Source: Pectobacterium sp. CFBP8739 (GTDB lineage: Bacteria > Pseudomonadota > Gammaproteobacteria > Enterobacterales > Enterobacteriaceae). From it: a DNA stretch of 64,000 nucleotides. How positions within the stretch are numbered: the stretch's first letter is position 1; each line of letters opens with the position of its first letter. Shown here piece by piece: positions 43,561 to 53,905 of this stretch. The notes below the pieces were generated by a model that saw only the letters and a list, made by a program, of their open reading frames with translations, was not told the origin of the DNA and did not search any database. Position numbers and translations under genes: made by a program. The DNA is taken from NCBI RefSeq assembly GCF_013449375.1, contig NZ_JACDRR010000006.1, positions 186,001-250,000 of the forward strand. Direction: 5' to 3'.

Positions 43561-45732
43561 ATGATTCATACCCTGTTACGTTGGGTGTTCCAGCGTCTGT
43601 ACCGCATCCGGATCGAGGGCGACAGCAGCCAGTTTCAGCAAGCCAAATTGCTCATCACCCCTAACCACGTCTCTTTCCTTGATGGTGTTTTGCTGGCGTT
43701 ATTCTTACCGATAAAACCCGTCTTTGCGGTGTACTCTTCCATTTCCGAACGCTGGTTTATGCGCTGGCTGAAGCCGTATATCGATTTCGTGCCGTTAGAT
43801 CCCACCAAGCCGTTGGCGATAAAAGCGTTGATTAAGGTGATCGATCGTGGTCAGCCTGTCGTGGTTTTTCCCGAAGGGCGAATCAGTGTTACCGGATCGT
43901 TGATGAAAATTTACAGCGGCGCGGCGTTTGTCGCGGCGAAATCCGGGGCGACGATTATCCCCGTGCGCATTGATGGCGCCGAGTTCACGCCGTTTGGCCG
44001 GTTGGCGGGTGTGTTTAAACGCCGCTGCTTCCCACCAATCACGATCACCTATTTACCACCTACCACATTGCCGATGCCGGAAGCCAGCAGTGCCAGAGAA
44101 CGCCGTGCGCTGGCTGGTGAACACTTGCACCAGATTATGATGAAGGCGCGAATGGACACGCGTCCACAGCATACGCTGTATCAGGCCTTTCTGGCGGCGA
44201 GAACCCGTTACGGACGGCGTTCTGCCAGCATTGCGGATATCTCCTTCAAGGAAGACAGCTATCAGGGCTTATTGAAAAAATCGCTGGGCGTATCGCGCAT
44301 TTTGCAGCGTTTCACCCGTGCGGATGAACATGTCGGTATGTTGTTGCCCAACGCGACCATCACCGCAGCATCCATTCTGGGTGCCTCGCTGCGTAACCGC
44401 GTTCCTGCCATGCTGAACTACACCGCTGGCGCGAAAGGGCTACAAAGCGCGATGAAAGCGGCGGGGATCAAAACGATTGTCACGTCTCGCCAGTTTCTTG
44501 AAAAGGGCAAGCTGACGGATTTGCCGAAGCAGGTCAGCGAGGCCAACTGGGTCTATCTGGAAGACTTGAAAGACACCGTGACGCTGGCTGATAAGCTGTG
44601 GATCCTGTTTCATCTGCTGTTCCCAGCTCGCGCGATGCTGCCGCAAAAACCCGATGATGCGGCCATCGTGCTGTTTACCTCTGGTTCCGAGGGAAACCCG
44701 AAAGGCGTCGTGCATTCTCATGACAGCCTGCTGGCGAATGTTGAGCAGATTCGCACCGTGGCGGACTTCACGCCGCGTGACCGCTTTATGTCTGCGCTGC
44801 CGCTGTTCCATGCGTTTGGTCTGACGGTGGGGCTATTAACGCCGCTGATGACGGGCGCTCGCGTGTTCCTTTATCCCAGCCCGCTGCATTATCGCATCGT
44901 GCCGGAGCTGGTTTACGACCAGAACTGCACCGTGCTGTTTGGTACGTCTACGTTTTTAGGCAACTATGCGCGCTTTGCCCATCCGTATGATTTTGCTCGC
45001 CTGCGCTATGTGGTTGCTGGGGCAGAAAAGCTGTCTGAAACCACGCGTCAGGCCTGGCAGGACAAATTTGGTATCCGCATTCTGGAAGGCTACGGCGTGA
45101 CCGAGTGCGCGCCGGTGGTGGCGATCAACGTGCCGATGGCGACGAAAATCCATTCCGTCGGCAAGCTGTTGCCGGAAATTGAATCGCGGTTGATCACGGT
45201 GCCGGGCATTACGCGCGGTGGCCGCCTGCAACTGCGTGGGCCAAATATCATGAAAGGCTATCTACGGGTGGAAAACCCCGGCGTGCTGGAAACGCCAGCG
45301 GCAGAAAATGCGCAGGGAGAGTTGCAGCAGGGCTGGTATGACACCGGTGATATCGTCGAACTGGATGAAAAAGGGTTCTGCACCATTATCGGCCGTGTGA
45401 AGCGCTTTGCCAAACTGGCGGGGGAGATGGTCTCGCTCGAAAGCGTAGAACAACTGGCTGCGAAGGTGTCGCCGGAAGCGCAGCATGCCGCCAGTGCGAA
45501 AAGTGACAGCAGTAAAGGCGAGGCGCTGGTGCTGTTTACGACGGACAACCAGATCACCCGTGACGCATTGCTTGCACAAGCTCGCAGCAGCGGCGTACCG
45601 GAACTGGCGGTGCCGCGTGATATTCGCTATGTGAAAGCCTTACCGCTACTCGGCAGCGGCAAGCCTGACTTTGTCACGCTACGCCACATGGCCGAAGAAC
45701 CAGCCACTAACGCGTCGGAGCTTAATGCATGA
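43561..45732 (+). CDS. aas: Bifunctional lysophospholipid acyltransferase/acyl-ACP synthetase
   Basis: 723-aa enzyme that re-acylates lyso-phosphatidylethanolamine at the inner membrane. The N-terminal PlsC-type domain has NHVSFLDG and FPEGRIS; the C-terminal AMP-binding domain has [16 protein letters not shown] near residue 375 and [12 protein letters not shown] 43561 follows GGGAG; an upstream TTG 43549 is less likely. Its last bases overlap the lplT start (ATGA), as in E. coli. Confidence 0.96.
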   Translation: MIHTLLRWVFQRLYRIRIEGDSSQFQQAKLLITPNHVSFLDGVLLALFLPIKPVFAVYSSISERWFMRWLKPYIDFVPLDPTKPLAIKALIKVIDRGQPVVVFPEGRISVTGSLMKIYSGAAFVAAKSGATIIPVRIDGAEFTPFGRLAGVFKRRCFPPITITYLPPTTLPMPEASSARERRALAGEHLHQIMMKARMDTRPQHTLYQAFLAARTRYGRRSASIADISFKEDSYQGLLKKSLGVSRILQRFTRADEHVGMLLPNATITAASILGASLRNRVPAMLNYTAGAKGLQSAMKAAGIKTIVTSRQFLEKGKLTDLPKQVSEANWVYLEDLKDTVTLADKLWILFHLLFPARAMLPQKPDDAAIVLFTSGSEGNPKGVVHSHDSLLANVEQIRTVADFTPRDRFMSALPLFHAFGLTVGLLTPLMTGARVFLYPSPLHYRIVPELVYDQNCTVLFGTSTFLGNYARFAHPYDFARLRYVVAGAEKLSETTRQAWQDKFGIRILEGYGVTECAPVVAINVPMATKIHSVGKLLPEIESRLITVPGITRGGRLQLRGPNIMKGYLRVENPGVLETPAAENAQGELQQGWYDTGDIVELDEKGFCTIIGRVKRFAKLAGEMVSLESVEQLAAKVSPEAQHAASAKSDSSKGEALVLFTTDNQITRDALLAQARSSGVPELAVPRDIRYVKALPLLGSGKPDFVTLRHMAEEPATNASELNA

Positions 45733-46958
45733 GTCAACAGACTGAACCCGCGACGCCTTTGCTGTCGCGCAGTATGAGCGCGGTGATTATCGCGCAATTC
45801 TTCTCCGCGTTTGGCGATAACGCGCTGTTGTTTGCCACGTTAGCGCTGATCAAACAGCTGGTGTATCCCGACTGGAGCCAGCCGTTTTTGCAGATGGGGT
45901 TTGTCGCCGCGTACATCATTCTGGCACCGTTTGTCGGGCAAATCGCGGACAGCTTCTCCAAAGGGCAGGTGATGATGTTCGCCAATACCCTGAAGCTGGC
46001 GGGTGCGCTGCTGATTTGCGTGGGCGGTAATCCGTTTCTGGGATACACGCTGGTGGGGATTGGTGCCGCCGCGTATTCACCAGCGAAATACGGCATTTTG
46101 GGTGAGATCACGCGTGGCGATCAGTTGGTCAAAGCCAATGGGCTGATGGAAGCCTCAACAATTGCGGCGATCCTAACTGGTTCCGTCGCTGGCGGCGTGC
46201 TGGCGGACTGGAACATTTACGGGGCGCTGTCGGTTTGTGCGGTGGCTTACGGCATAGCGCTGGGAGCGAACATGCTGATCCCTCGTCTCAACGCGGCGCG
46301 GCCAGGACAGCCGTGGCATCCGGTGCAGATGGCGAGCAGCTTCTTTTCTGCCTGTCGGGTGCTGTGGCGCGATGGCGACGCCCGGCTCTCGCTGATCGGC
46401 ACCAGTATGTTCTGGGGCGCGGGCGTGACGCTGCGCTTTCTGCTGGTGCTGTGGGTGCCGCATGCGCTTGGGATTACCGACAATGCCACGCCAACGCTGC
46501 TTAACGCGATGGTCGCCGTGGGCATCGTGGTGGGGGCTGGGGCGGCTGCGAAGCTGGTAACGCTCGATAGCGTGCGGCGCTGCCTGCCCGCGGGGTTCCT
46601 AATCGGCGTAGTGGTGGTGATTTTTACGCTCCAGCACAACCTCATGAGCGCCTACTCCCTGCTGATTCTGCTGGGGGCGCTGGGTGGGTTCTTCATTGTC
46701 CCGCTGAATGCGTTGTTGCAGGAGCGTGGGAAGGCTAGCGTCGGTGCGGGGAATGCGATCGCCGTGCAGAATTTGGGTGAGAACGGCGCTATGCTGTTAA
46801 TGTTGGGGCTCTATTCTCTGGTGGTGAAACTCGGCGTGTCGGTTATCACCATCGGGATTGGCTTTGGCGTCTTGTTTGCGCTGGCTATTGCGCTGCTGTG
46901 GGCATGGCTGATTCTGGCTAAGCGCCACGATCGTTCCGTCGGCGCAGGTAAAGAATAA
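45729..46958 (+). CDS. lplT: Lysophospholipid transporter LplT
   Basis: 409-aa major-facilitator protein that flips lysophospholipids inward for Aas. Twelve predicted helices; the N-terminus [20 protein letters not shown] matches E. coli LplT. Start ATG 45729 overlaps the aas stop by four bases, indicating translational coupling and joint function. Confidence 0.95.
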   Translation: MSQQTEPATPLLSRSMSAVIIAQFFSAFGDNALLFATLALIKQLVYPDWSQPFLQMGFVAAYIILAPFVGQIADSFSKGQVMMFANTLKLAGALLICVGGNPFLGYTLVGIGAAAYSPAKYGILGEITRGDQLVKANGLMEASTIAAILTGSVAGGVLADWNIYGALSVCAVAYGIALGANMLIPRLNAARPGQPWHPVQMASSFFSACRVLWRDGDARLSLIGTSMFWGAGVTLRFLLVLWVPHALGITDNATPTLLNAMVAVGIVVGAGAAAKLVTLDSVRRCLPAGFLIGVVVVIFTLQHNLMSAYSLLILLGALGGFFIVPLNALLQERGKASVGAGNAIAVQNLGENGAMLLMLGLYSLVVKLGVSVITIGIGFGVLFALAIALLWAWLILAKRHDRSVGAGKE

Positions 46959-46998
46959 ACGTATCGTGTAATGAACACATTGTGTAATGGGGAAAGGT

Positions 46999-47454
46999 AT
47001 GAGTTTGATATGGCATGACTGGGATGTGGCAGACCTTAACGTGTATTCACTGCATGACATATTGGCGCTGCGCAATCAGGTATTCGTAGTCGAGCAAACC
47101 TGTCCCTATTTGGATATTGATGGTCGCGATCTGGTGGACGGCAATCGCCATATTGCGGCGTACCGTGACGGCAAACTGGCTGCGTATGCTCGCTTGCTCG
47201 CTCCCCATCCGAATAACGATGTGGTGACGATTGGCCGTGTGATTGTCGCGTCGCATGCTCGAGGGCAACATCTGGGGCATCAACTGATGGAGCACGCGCT
47301 GATTGCCTGTGCACGCCACTGGCCGCAAAAGCATCTTTTCCTGTCCGCGCAGGCTCACCTGCAAGCGTTCTACGGTGCGTTCGGCTTTGTGGCGACCGGT
47401 GAGGAATATGACGAAGACGGCATTCCGCATATTGATATGCTGTCGGCGTTCTGA
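46999..47454 (+). CDS. elaA: ElaA-like GNAT acetyltransferase
   Basis: 151-aa GNAT protein. Its N-terminal LHDILALRNQVFVVEQTCPY and IGRVIVASHARGQHLGHQLM (acetyl-CoA-binding loop) match the ElaA family. ATG 46999 is preferred over 46987 because GGGGAAAGGT precedes it. The native substrate of ElaA is not known. It lies 40 bases after lplT on the same strand. Confidence 0.9.
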   Translation: MSLIWHDWDVADLNVYSLHDILALRNQVFVVEQTCPYLDIDGRDLVDGNRHIAAYRDGKLAAYARLLAPHPNNDVVTIGRVIVASHARGQHLGHQLMEHALIACARHWPQKHLFLSAQAHLQAFYGAFGFVATGEEYDEDGIPHIDMLSAF

Positions 47455-47505
47455 AATTAGGGATTCCTAAAAACCTAGATTTAGCATTCTGTCAGTACCC
47501 TAAAT

Positions 47506-47770
47506 GTTTCGTGCGCGTTGATTAAGGCTATTTTTGCAACCATTGTCGTATGCGCCCGACACGGTGCAGCTCAATCGCCGCTGCCCCGTGACCCCAGGCT
47601 TCTTGCGGGGAATCACGCCGCTTCGCGGTGCCTTCGACGCTCATGCCCGCTGCCGGACCACCAGCGACGCGCTCCCGACGCGGCGCTGGCTTTCACGGCA
47701 TCCATGCCGTTCATCCGGCGGTCATGTTCGTCTCCGCGTGATTCTTTACGCGTGTAACATCATAAAAATG
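47506..47770 (+). repeat. Dispersed ~265-bp repeat, copy 2
   Basis: Same length and orientation as 11127-11391, from GTTTCGTGCGCGTTGA to the TTTACGCG...CATAAAAAT end. Many substitutions but conserved blocks such as TGCGCCCGACACGG, CTTCGCGGTGCCTTCG and CCCGACGCGGCGCTGG. It lies about 50 bases after the elaA-like gene. Both copies keep an overlapping open frame, but it is not convincing as a gene. Confidence 0.8.
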
Positions 47771-47864
47771 AAAAGATTAAATCCAGAATGTTGTCGTTTG
47801 TTCTGGAAATTCATTCGTTTTAGAGAGGGCATGTAGCGGAAGTTATTGGGATTGTGGCTTAAAC

Positions 47865-47896
47865 AAAAAAACCGGCTAACGTATGGCCGGTTTTTT
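47865..47896 (-). terminator. Terminator of the entericidin gene
   Basis: ACCGGC (47871-47876) and GCCGGT (47886-47891) form the stem, with A- and T-runs on both sides, so it can terminate in either direction. It lies just after the entericidin-like gene on the minus strand. Confidence 0.88.
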
Positions 47897-47912
47897 GCTA
47901 TCTGAAAGCTGA

Positions 47913-48044
47913 TTAGCTGGCAGCGTGGGAAATGGTGCTACCGAGTTTTTGCACATCCTGGCCAAAGCCGCGCGTGGTGTTACAGCCGCTCAATGTTGCT
48001 GTGACCAGCAACGCCACTATGATCGTTGTTATACGTTTCATCAT
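47913..48044 (-). CDS. ecnA: Entericidin A-like lipoprotein
   Basis: 43-aa lipoprotein precursor: MMKRITTIIVALLVTATLSG leads to a lipobox cysteine at residue 21 (TLSGC), followed by NTTRGFGQDVQKLGSTISHA. The mature part matches E. coli EcnA (CNTARGFGEDI pattern). Entericidins are small membrane lipoproteins described as an antidote/toxin pair linked to programmed lysis in stationary phase; the EcnB partner is not seen beside it. ATG 48044; a second ATG follows directly. A terminator lies just downstream. Confidence 0.9.
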   Translation of the reverse strand: MMKRITTIIVALLVTATLSGCNTTRGFGQDVQKLGSTISHAAS

Positions 48045-48205
48045 CGTTACCAGCAGGTTGTTGATAAACAGGGTTTGATAGAAAGACCTTGATAGGGTTT
48101 TACTGTGTCATAACCGCAGGTAAAAATTCAATCCTCGTTTAGCCTGAACCGGCTGATATTGTTTGAGATTGTGTTGCGGCTTATATGTAGCCGCTCTGGC
48201 CTGAG

Positions 48206-48427
48206 TTGGTACGGTTACTGCACAGAGTTAAACCTAATCTGACGGGCGGTTTTGTGCCAAAAACAGACTTTTCTAACGTCGATGATGTACTAATCAATGG
48301 AGAGCCGATCATGAATCCTCACATTAATCCATACTGGAAATACTTTCATCACAGGCTCGATAATGGAAGCGTTTACTATACACTTCATCGAGCCTACGAC
48401 TTTGGCGAGGCAATTCTTAGCGTTTAA
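48206..48427 (+). CDS. Doubtful small open frame
   Basis: 73 codons from TTG 48206, or 39 codons from ATG 48311. The product includes MNPHINPYWKYFHHRLDNGS and is not recognised. There is no good ribosome site for the first start. It could be a real small gene or a fragment. It converges on the SDR gene. Confidence 0.25.
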   Translation: MVRLLHRVKPNLTGGFVPKTDFSNVDDVLINGEPIMNPHINPYWKYFHHRLDNGSVYYTLHRAYDFGEAILSV

Positions 48428-48445
48428 AAGGGCTTTAGGGAAATT

Positions 48446-49192
48446 TTACTTGGCTAAATAGCCACCATCGATTGGATAAACTCCGCCGGTACAGAACGCG
48501 GAATTATCTGACAGCAAAAACAATATGAAGTCTGCTATTTCTCGCATTTTTGCCATTCTTTTCATAGGGTGGCTATTTGCGAAACTACATACGATATTTT
48601 CTGGGAACTCACTCATTCGTGGGGTTTGGACATAGCCCGGAGCGACTGCATTGATTCGAATGCCTTGACATGCAAACTCTAGCGCTGCGGTTTGGGTTAA
48701 ACCGATTATACCATGTTTAGCCACGGTGTAAGGTGCTAATCCAGGAATGCCAACCAAACCATTTACTGCGGATAAATTAACTATAGAGCCACCAAACTTC
48801 ATCATCTGAGGTATTTCATATTTTAGACAGTAAAAAACGCCGCTCAATGAGGTGGCAATAACCTTATCCCAGTTTTCAATTGTCTGCTCAGTTATATTTT
48901 TACCATGTTCACCGGTTAAACCTGCATTATTTACTGCATAATCAAGTCTGCCGAAATGTTTGATAACATCATCTATCATTTGCCGTACTTGTTCGGGCTG
49001 TGACACATCACATCCGATCCCTACGGCTTGTTGTCCCTGTGAAGATAATTGTTTCGCTTTTTGTTTAGCCTGTTCTGACGAACGGGATACAATAACGACC
49101 TTAGATCCATGTTTGTGTAATTGCTCTGCGACTGCCTCACCTATACCTGCGGTACTTCCTGTTATGACAGCAACTTTATTCTTGAAATGCAT
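48446..49192 (-). CDS. SDR-family oxidoreductase
   Basis: 248-aa NAD(P)-dependent short-chain dehydrogenase. Cofactor motif TGSTAGIGEAV near residue 12, NNAG near 88, and catalytic Ser (VNLSAVNG) with Tyr-x-x-x-Lys (YTVAKHG) are all present; the C-terminus CTGGVYPIDGGY is typical. Substrate unknown. ATG 49192 follows GGGGAAATC. The AT-rich composition, shared with the next regulator, suggests the pair was acquired together; the regulator at 49263 probably controls it. Confidence 0.92.
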   Translation of the reverse strand: MHFKNKVAVITGSTAGIGEAVAEQLHKHGSKVVIVSRSSEQAKQKAKQLSSQGQQAVGIGCDVSQPEQVRQMIDDVIKHFGRLDYAVNNAGLTGEHGKNITEQTIENWDKVIATSLSGVFYCLKYEIPQMMKFGGSIVNLSAVNGLVGIPGLAPYTVAKHGIIGLTQTAALEFACQGIRINAVAPGYVQTPRMSEFPENIVCSFANSHPMKRMAKMREIADFILFLLSDNSAFCTGGVYPIDGGYLAK

Positions 49193-49262
49193 GATTTCCC
49201 CTATGAAATAGAATTGAGTCTTTCACCTGGGGTAGTATACAAATTAGCTGTGACAGTTTTTG

Positions 49263-49952
49263 TCAGTATTCTTTCTCCTCACGGATCCCTTCTTTTACTC
49301 TCCATTTTTTCAATAAAACTGCCCTTGCTTCACTATATGTGGAATCCAGTTGCACAATGTCTTGAATTTTGTCAGTTCTAAAATGACGAAAATCATTTCT
49401 CATCTCACACCATGCAACCAAAAGCCAGCATGACTCCATGTATACCAATCCGATGGGCCATATGACTCGAAAAGAGTAAGAATTCTTCTTGTCACAATAC
49501 GTGATTTTTATTCTTTTTCGCTTTTTAATAGCATTGCGAATGTCTTCAAAAAAAATCTCATTTTTTTCTGAAGGACCGATCAGATAGGATTGACTCTCAA
49601 TAAGGTTTTTTAATTCACTGGGAATGACAGAATGTATTTTTGCAAGCGCCTTCTTTGCGGTAATTTTGAAATGATAATCCGTATTATGAGACACCCAATT
49701 TAACCCAAGTGTAATGGCATTGATTTCCTCATGGGAAAGGTTTAAGGGCGGCAAATGAAAGTCAGACTTAACGATGTAACCAATTCCAGCACCACCTTCA
49801 ATGCATACTCCTTGATGCTGTAGCGTTTTTATATCTCTGTAAAGAGAGCGCACACTTATTCCCAATTTTTCTGAGAGTGTGGATGCAGTTATCGGATATC
49901 TTTGTGCCCTTAATATCTCTAGTAATTCGAGAAGTCTTTCTGTTCTAGTCAT
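49263..49952 (-). CDS. HTH/WYL-domain transcriptional regulator (YafY-like)
   Basis: 229-aa regulator. The N-terminal HTH_11 motif is RYPITASTLSEKLGISVRSL, then YRDIKTLQHQG; the C-terminal WYL domain is seen around RIKITYCDKKNSYSFRVIWP, with WLLVAWCEMRNDFRHFRTDK. WYL proteins sense small ligands or nucleic acids and often control detoxification or defence genes. It lies 70 bases upstream of the SDR gene on the same strand. AT-rich. Confidence 0.9.
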   Translation of the reverse strand: MTRTERLLELLEILRAQRYPITASTLSEKLGISVRSLYRDIKTLQHQGVCIEGGAGIGYIVKSDFHLPPLNLSHEEINAITLGLNWVSHNTDYHFKITAKKALAKIHSVIPSELKNLIESQSYLIGPSEKNEIFFEDIRNAIKKRKRIKITYCDKKNSYSFRVIWPIGLVYMESCWLLVAWCEMRNDFRHFRTDKIQDIVQLDSTYSEARAVLLKKWRVKEGIREEKEY

Positions 49953-50343
49953 GTTGATAAATCCATCTTGGTCTTGAGACGATTTCTTAAATCATCTATT
50001 AGATAAGCATCTTAGTACAAAGCAAGTGTACATGGCTAAGTTGAGCTGCTACCGATGATTACTACAGCGCTATGTTCGTAATGCGTACATAAGCGATGAT
50101 CATGAGTGTAAACGTCAGCACCTCGTTCATTACAGCCTGTCAGATTTAATCGCGTTCTATTAGCGAAAACCGTCAGTTCACGTCTGAGCTAATGAAACCT
50201 ATGGTCGCTGAAAAGGGCTCATAGCCACTTAAGATGCCGCACAATGTCCTGCGACTGATGAAGGAGCTGTAAGCGTTGCAAAAGGAGAAAGAGGGTGGGA
50301 AGCAATGGGCAGGTTTTCTGTGGTAAACCTGCCCACGGAATGA
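49953..50343. other. Non-coding region upstream of the WYL gene
   Basis: About 390 bases with no supported gene on either strand; short open frames carry several stops. The hairpin GGGCAGGTTT/AAACCTGCCC (50307-50316 and 50325-50334) lies just after hemW and may end its transcript, although no T-run follows. Confidence 0.5.
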
Positions 50344-51486
50344 TTACTCTTCTTCCACCAGAAACAGTTCCAGCAGGGAGTTCAGGAACAGTTTGCCGTG
50401 TTCGGTGATTTGCCAGTGCGTGGCGGTTTCCGTCAGGTAGCCTTGCGCCAGCGCCTGATCCAACTGCGAGCGGATGCTGTGTTCTTCCAAACCGGTGTAC
50501 GCTGTGAAATCTGCACGCGGCGCGGCTTCTAGCAGGCGAAAGCGGTTCATGAAAAACTCAAATGGCCGATCGCCATTGGCGACGTCGTGTTGTTTATCCA
50601 GATAGGTGCCCTGCATATAGCCACGCGGATGGCGGACTTTGACCGTGCGCAGAATGCGCCCGTCGCTGAAGGTCAGCTTGCCGTGCGCGCCACAGCCAAT
50701 CCCCAAATAATCACCGAAGCGCCAGTAATTTAGGTTGTGCTGACACTGGTAGCCCGGTTTGGCATAGGCAGAGGTTTCATACTGCTGGTAACCGGCGGCG
50801 CTCAGTAACGCGTGACCCTGCTCGTAGATGTCCCACAGCGCGTCATCGTCCGGTAGCGTCGGCGGACGCGAGCTGAACAGCGTATTCGGTTCAATGGTGA
50901 GTTGATACCACGATAAATGCGGCGGATTGAGCGCAATGGCCTGACGCAGATCGTCCAGCGCTTCGTCCAACGATTGATCCGGCAAGCCGTGCATCAGGTC
51001 CAGATTAAAGCTGCGTAAGCCCAGACCGGTCGCCAGATGCGCGGCACGCTTGGCTTCGCCCGGGCCGTGAATACGCCCTAAGCGCGTCAGCTTTTGCGGA
51101 TCGAAACTCTGCACGCCAATAGATATTCGGTTTATGCCTGCACGCTGATAGCCACTGAAGCGGTCAGCTTCAACCGTTCCGGGATTGGCTTCCATCGTAA
51201 TTTCGGCATCCGGCGTTAGCGGAATTCTCGCCCGAACGCCGTCGAGCAATGCCTGCATCGCTTCCGCGCTCAGCAGGCTAGGCGTGCCGCCGCCGATAAA
51301 GATCGAGTGCAGTTCACGACCGCTCGCTAACGGCAAATCGGCGTCCAGATCCGCCAGCAGGTGATCGACATATTCCTGATGCGGTACGTCGCCTTTCAGC
51401 GCGTGAGAGTTGAAATCGCAGTACGGACATTTCTGTACGCACCACGGAATATGGATGTACAGGCTGAGCGGGGGAAGCTTAAGCAT
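50344..51486 (-). CDS. hemW: HemW heme chaperone (radical SAM)
   Basis: 380-aa radical-SAM-like protein related to HemN, now regarded as a heme-trafficking chaperone rather than a coproporphyrinogen oxidase. The iron-sulfur motif is [10 protein letters not shown] (CxxxCxxC) near residue 16; GGGTPSLL follows. ATG 51486 overlaps the rdgB end by 8 bases; an upstream start at 51552 would read through rdgB in another frame. Order rdgB-hemW matches E. coli. Confidence 0.94.
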   Translation of the reverse strand: MLKLPPLSLYIHIPWCVQKCPYCDFNSHALKGDVPHQEYVDHLLADLDADLPLASGRELHSIFIGGGTPSLLSAEAMQALLDGVRARIPLTPDAEITMEANPGTVEADRFSGYQRAGINRISIGVQSFDPQKLTRLGRIHGPGEAKRAAHLATGLGLRSFNLDLMHGLPDQSLDEALDDLRQAIALNPPHLSWYQLTIEPNTLFSSRPPTLPDDDALWDIYEQGHALLSAAGYQQYETSAYAKPGYQCQHNLNYWRFGDYLGIGCGAHGKLTFSDGRILRTVKVRHPRGYMQGTYLDKQHDVANGDRPFEFFMNRFRLLEAAPRADFTAYTGLEEHSIRSQLDQALAQGYLTETATHWQITEHGKLFLNSLLELFLVEEE

Positions 51487-52072
51487 TGCGTAGCGCATCC
51501 AGCAGCAGGCGCAGCGCCTGACCGCGGTGAGACTGCGCGTTCTTCTCTTCACGCGTCAGTTCTGCTGCTGTTTTACCCAACTCCGGCACGAAGAAGATCG
51601 GGTCATAGCCGAAGCCGCCGCTGCCTGCTGCTTCATGCGTCAGTACACCCTGCCAGCTACCGTGGCAGACAATCGGCGTTGGGTCTTCAGCGTGGCGCAG
51701 ATAAACCAACACGCAGTGGAAGCTGGCACGACGCTGTTCGTCCGGCACATCTTTTAGTGTCAGCAGTAGCTTATCCAGATTCTGCTGGTCGCTGGCATCC
51801 ACACCCGCGTAGCGGGCCGAGTAAATGCCAGGCGCGCCGCCCAGCGCATCGACAGCCAGACCAGAATCATCGGCAATCGCCGGTAGCCCTGTGATGTGCG
51901 CCGCATGACGTGCTTTCAGGATGGCGTTTTCGATGAAAGTCAGACCGGTTTCTTCGGCGGAATCCACGCCCAGTTCAGTCTGCGCCACAATATCCAGACC
52001 GAAATCGGCCAGCAAGCTGGCGAGCTCGCGCACTTTTCCGGGGTTTCCGGTAGCCAAAACCACTTTTTGCAT
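51479..52072 (-). CDS. rdgB: dITP/XTP pyrophosphatase
   Basis: 197-aa Ham1/RdgB house-cleaning enzyme hydrolysing dITP, ITP and XTP to monophosphates so they are not built into DNA. Motifs: [13 protein letters not shown] at the N-terminus, [20 protein letters not shown] near residue 68, and [10 protein letters not shown]. Part of the yggT-yggU-rdgB-hemW cluster. Confidence 0.96.
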   Translation of the reverse strand: MQKVVLATGNPGKVRELASLLADFGLDIVAQTELGVDSAEETGLTFIENAILKARHAAHITGLPAIADDSGLAVDALGGAPGIYSARYAGVDASDQQNLDKLLLTLKDVPDEQRRASFHCVLVYLRHAEDPTPIVCHGSWQGVLTHEAAGSGGFGYDPIFFVPELGKTAAELTREEKNAQSHRGQALRLLLDALRNA

Positions 52073-52103
52073 CGTCTTGTCCTGCGTGTTTATTCAATCG
52101 TGT

Positions 52104-52394
52104 TTATTCAATGAAGCCCGCGACGTCAGCCGGGATGTGTTGCGGATGGGTAATTCTAATCTGTTTATGCCGTCCGAGTTCGCCTTTTTCAATCACGACC
52201 AGACTCTTGGCGACTCGAAACTGTTTGGCGAGGAATTTGGTCAAATGGGCATTGGCCTGCCCATCCACCGGTGGTGCGGTGATGGCGACTTTCAGTTCGT
52301 CGCCATGTAAACCCACGATCTGATCCCGGCTGGCTTTCGGCTGAATATACAGCCGAATCACCAGCGCGTCGCCGTGGCGGGTAATGGCACTCAC
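52104..52394 (-). CDS. yggU: YggU (DUF167) protein
   Basis: 96-aa protein with the family core [20 protein letters not shown] and [21 protein letters not shown] 52394 overlaps the yggT stop (GTGA) and gives the same length as E. coli YggU; an upstream ATG 52406 would add four residues. Function unknown. Confidence 0.93.
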   Translation of the reverse strand: MSAITRHGDALVIRLYIQPKASRDQIVGLHGDELKVAITAPPVDGQANAHLTKFLAKQFRVAKSLVVIEKGELGRHKQIRITHPQHIPADVAGFIE

Positions 52395-52945
52395 AGCAGG
52401 AACCACAGCCCTGGGAACAGATCCATGCCCAGATAGTTGAGCATATACAGAATCAAAATCACGGCCATCGCAGAGAAATCAATGCCACCCATGACCGGAA
52501 TAATGCGGCGAAGTGGCGCCATGAGCGGTTCAGTCAACTGATGCAGCAGATACTCAATAGGGCTACGGCCCTGACTGACCCAGCTCATAATGGAACGGAT
52601 GATGATGACCCAGAAGACCAGATAGCCCGCGGATTTAATCAGCGAAATGAGCCCGACCAGCAGGTTCATGGGGCTGAGGGAAATCGCGCCAACCTGAATC
52701 AACAGCAGTAACGGGTATTTGATCGTCGTGAGAATAAAGGCCAGCAGCAGCGAGGCGCTATCAATCGGCCCTAATGACGGCAAAATGCGGCGCAGCGGCC
52801 CGACAATCGGCTGGGTGATTTTGACGACAAACTGCGACAACGGGTTATAGAAATCGCTGCGTGACCACTGCATCCAGATGCGCAGCAACAGGACCATTAC
52901 ATAGAGGTCAACCAGCGTTTTGACCAGAAAAGTCAGGGTGAGCAT
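52391..52945 (-). CDS. yggT: YggT-family membrane protein
   Basis: 184-aa inner-membrane protein made of two YggT repeats, each with membrane helices and an [20 protein letters not shown] or [17 protein letters not shown] motif. Family function is not settled; roles in osmotic tolerance and in cell division or photosystem assembly are reported for relatives. Overlaps yggU. Confidence 0.93.
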   Translation of the reverse strand: MLTLTFLVKTLVDLYVMVLLLRIWMQWSRSDFYNPLSQFVVKITQPIVGPLRRILPSLGPIDSASLLLAFILTTIKYPLLLLIQVGAISLSPMNLLVGLISLIKSAGYLVFWVIIIRSIMSWVSQGRSPIEYLLHQLTEPLMAPLRRIIPVMGGIDFSAMAVILILYMLNYLGMDLFPGLWFLL

Positions 52946-52993
52946 AAGTACGTCTTTTCCTTATAAGATAAAGAATCGGGGAACCCGCTTTGG

Positions 52994-53815
52994 TTAAAAA
53001 AGCGTTTCCATTTCCTGTGCGCGAGCAATTGCCGCCTGCATGGCCTCAGACACGGTTTGCGTCAACTGCTGTTCATTAAATACCCGCAGCGCTTCTGCCG
53101 TCGTGCCGCCCTTGGAGGTGACATTTTCCCGCAGCGTTGACAGCGGCGTATCGGGATTGGCTTCAACCAGCGCGGCAGCACCGGAAGCGGCCTGCTGCAC
53201 CAGCAGGCGAGCGGTTTCCTGGCTGAACCCCTGACGAATAGCCTCCTGCTGCATCGCTTCCATAAACAGGAAGAAATAGGCGGGGGCGCTGCCTGCGGCG
53301 GCGATCACGCCGTTAATGCCCGGTTCGCTATCCACCCAGCAAATCTTACCGACACTTTGCATCAGTTGTGCGGTGAAGTCTTTATCCGCCTGACTGACGG
53401 ACGCGGGAGCATACATTCCGCTCATGCCTTTTCCGACCAGAGATGGCGTATTTGGCATAATTCGTACGATATTCAGCGGTGCTCCCAGCAGCGCCTGGAA
53501 ACGGGCAATGCTGATGCCTGCCGCAATCGAGAGTACCAATTTACCCGTGAAGTTGACGTGTTCATGCAGCGGTTCGCAAACTGTCGCCATCATTTGCGGT
53601 TTGACGGCCAGTACAATAACGTCCGCTTCCTGCGCGCAACAGACATTGTCTGCGCTGCTGATCACGCCGTATTGTGCAGCCAGCGCATCGCGATTCTTAC
53701 CCGAAGGCGCGCAGACGCTGATGTGTTGAGCGGGGTAACCGCCGTTGACTAACCCGGCGATAATGGCCTGTGCCATGTTTCCGGCACCAATAAACGCTAT
53801 TTTACGTTGCTGCAT
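52994..53815 (-). CDS. proC: Pyrroline-5-carboxylate reductase
   Basis: Last enzyme of proline synthesis, NADPH-dependent. 273 aa from ATG 53815, which has GAGG at 6 bases; ATG 53821 abuts that site and is less likely. The Rossmann motif is IAFIGAGNMAQAIIAGL; the C-terminal SKGGTTAEAL stretch is conserved. It lies between yggS and yggT; in E. coli proC is elsewhere, but this order is seen in many other proteobacteria. Confidence 0.95.
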   Translation of the reverse strand: MQQRKIAFIGAGNMAQAIIAGLVNGGYPAQHISVCAPSGKNRDALAAQYGVISSADNVCCAQEADVIVLAVKPQMMATVCEPLHEHVNFTGKLVLSIAAGISIARFQALLGAPLNIVRIMPNTPSLVGKGMSGMYAPASVSQADKDFTAQLMQSVGKICWVDSEPGINGVIAAAGSAPAYFFLFMEAMQQEAIRQGFSQETARLLVQQAASGAAALVEANPDTPLSTLRENVTSKGGTTAEALRVFNEQQLTQTVSEAMQAAIARAQEMETLF

Positions 53816-53905
53816 CTGCATCCTCGTTGCTCACCTGTTTGTCAAAGATGACGTGCCGTTCAGGGCGTGCCTCTGCGGTTTATACGCTTTTGGCTGATGG
53901 TTTGG

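Noticed and set aside
47534-47836. Open frame overlapping repeat copy 2
   Set aside because: It extends past the repeat into unrelated sequence and shows no protein-family features.
49953-50343. Possible transposase remnant upstream of hemW
   Set aside because: Short translated stretches hinted at an insertion-sequence protein, but every frame has several stops and no motif could be matched.
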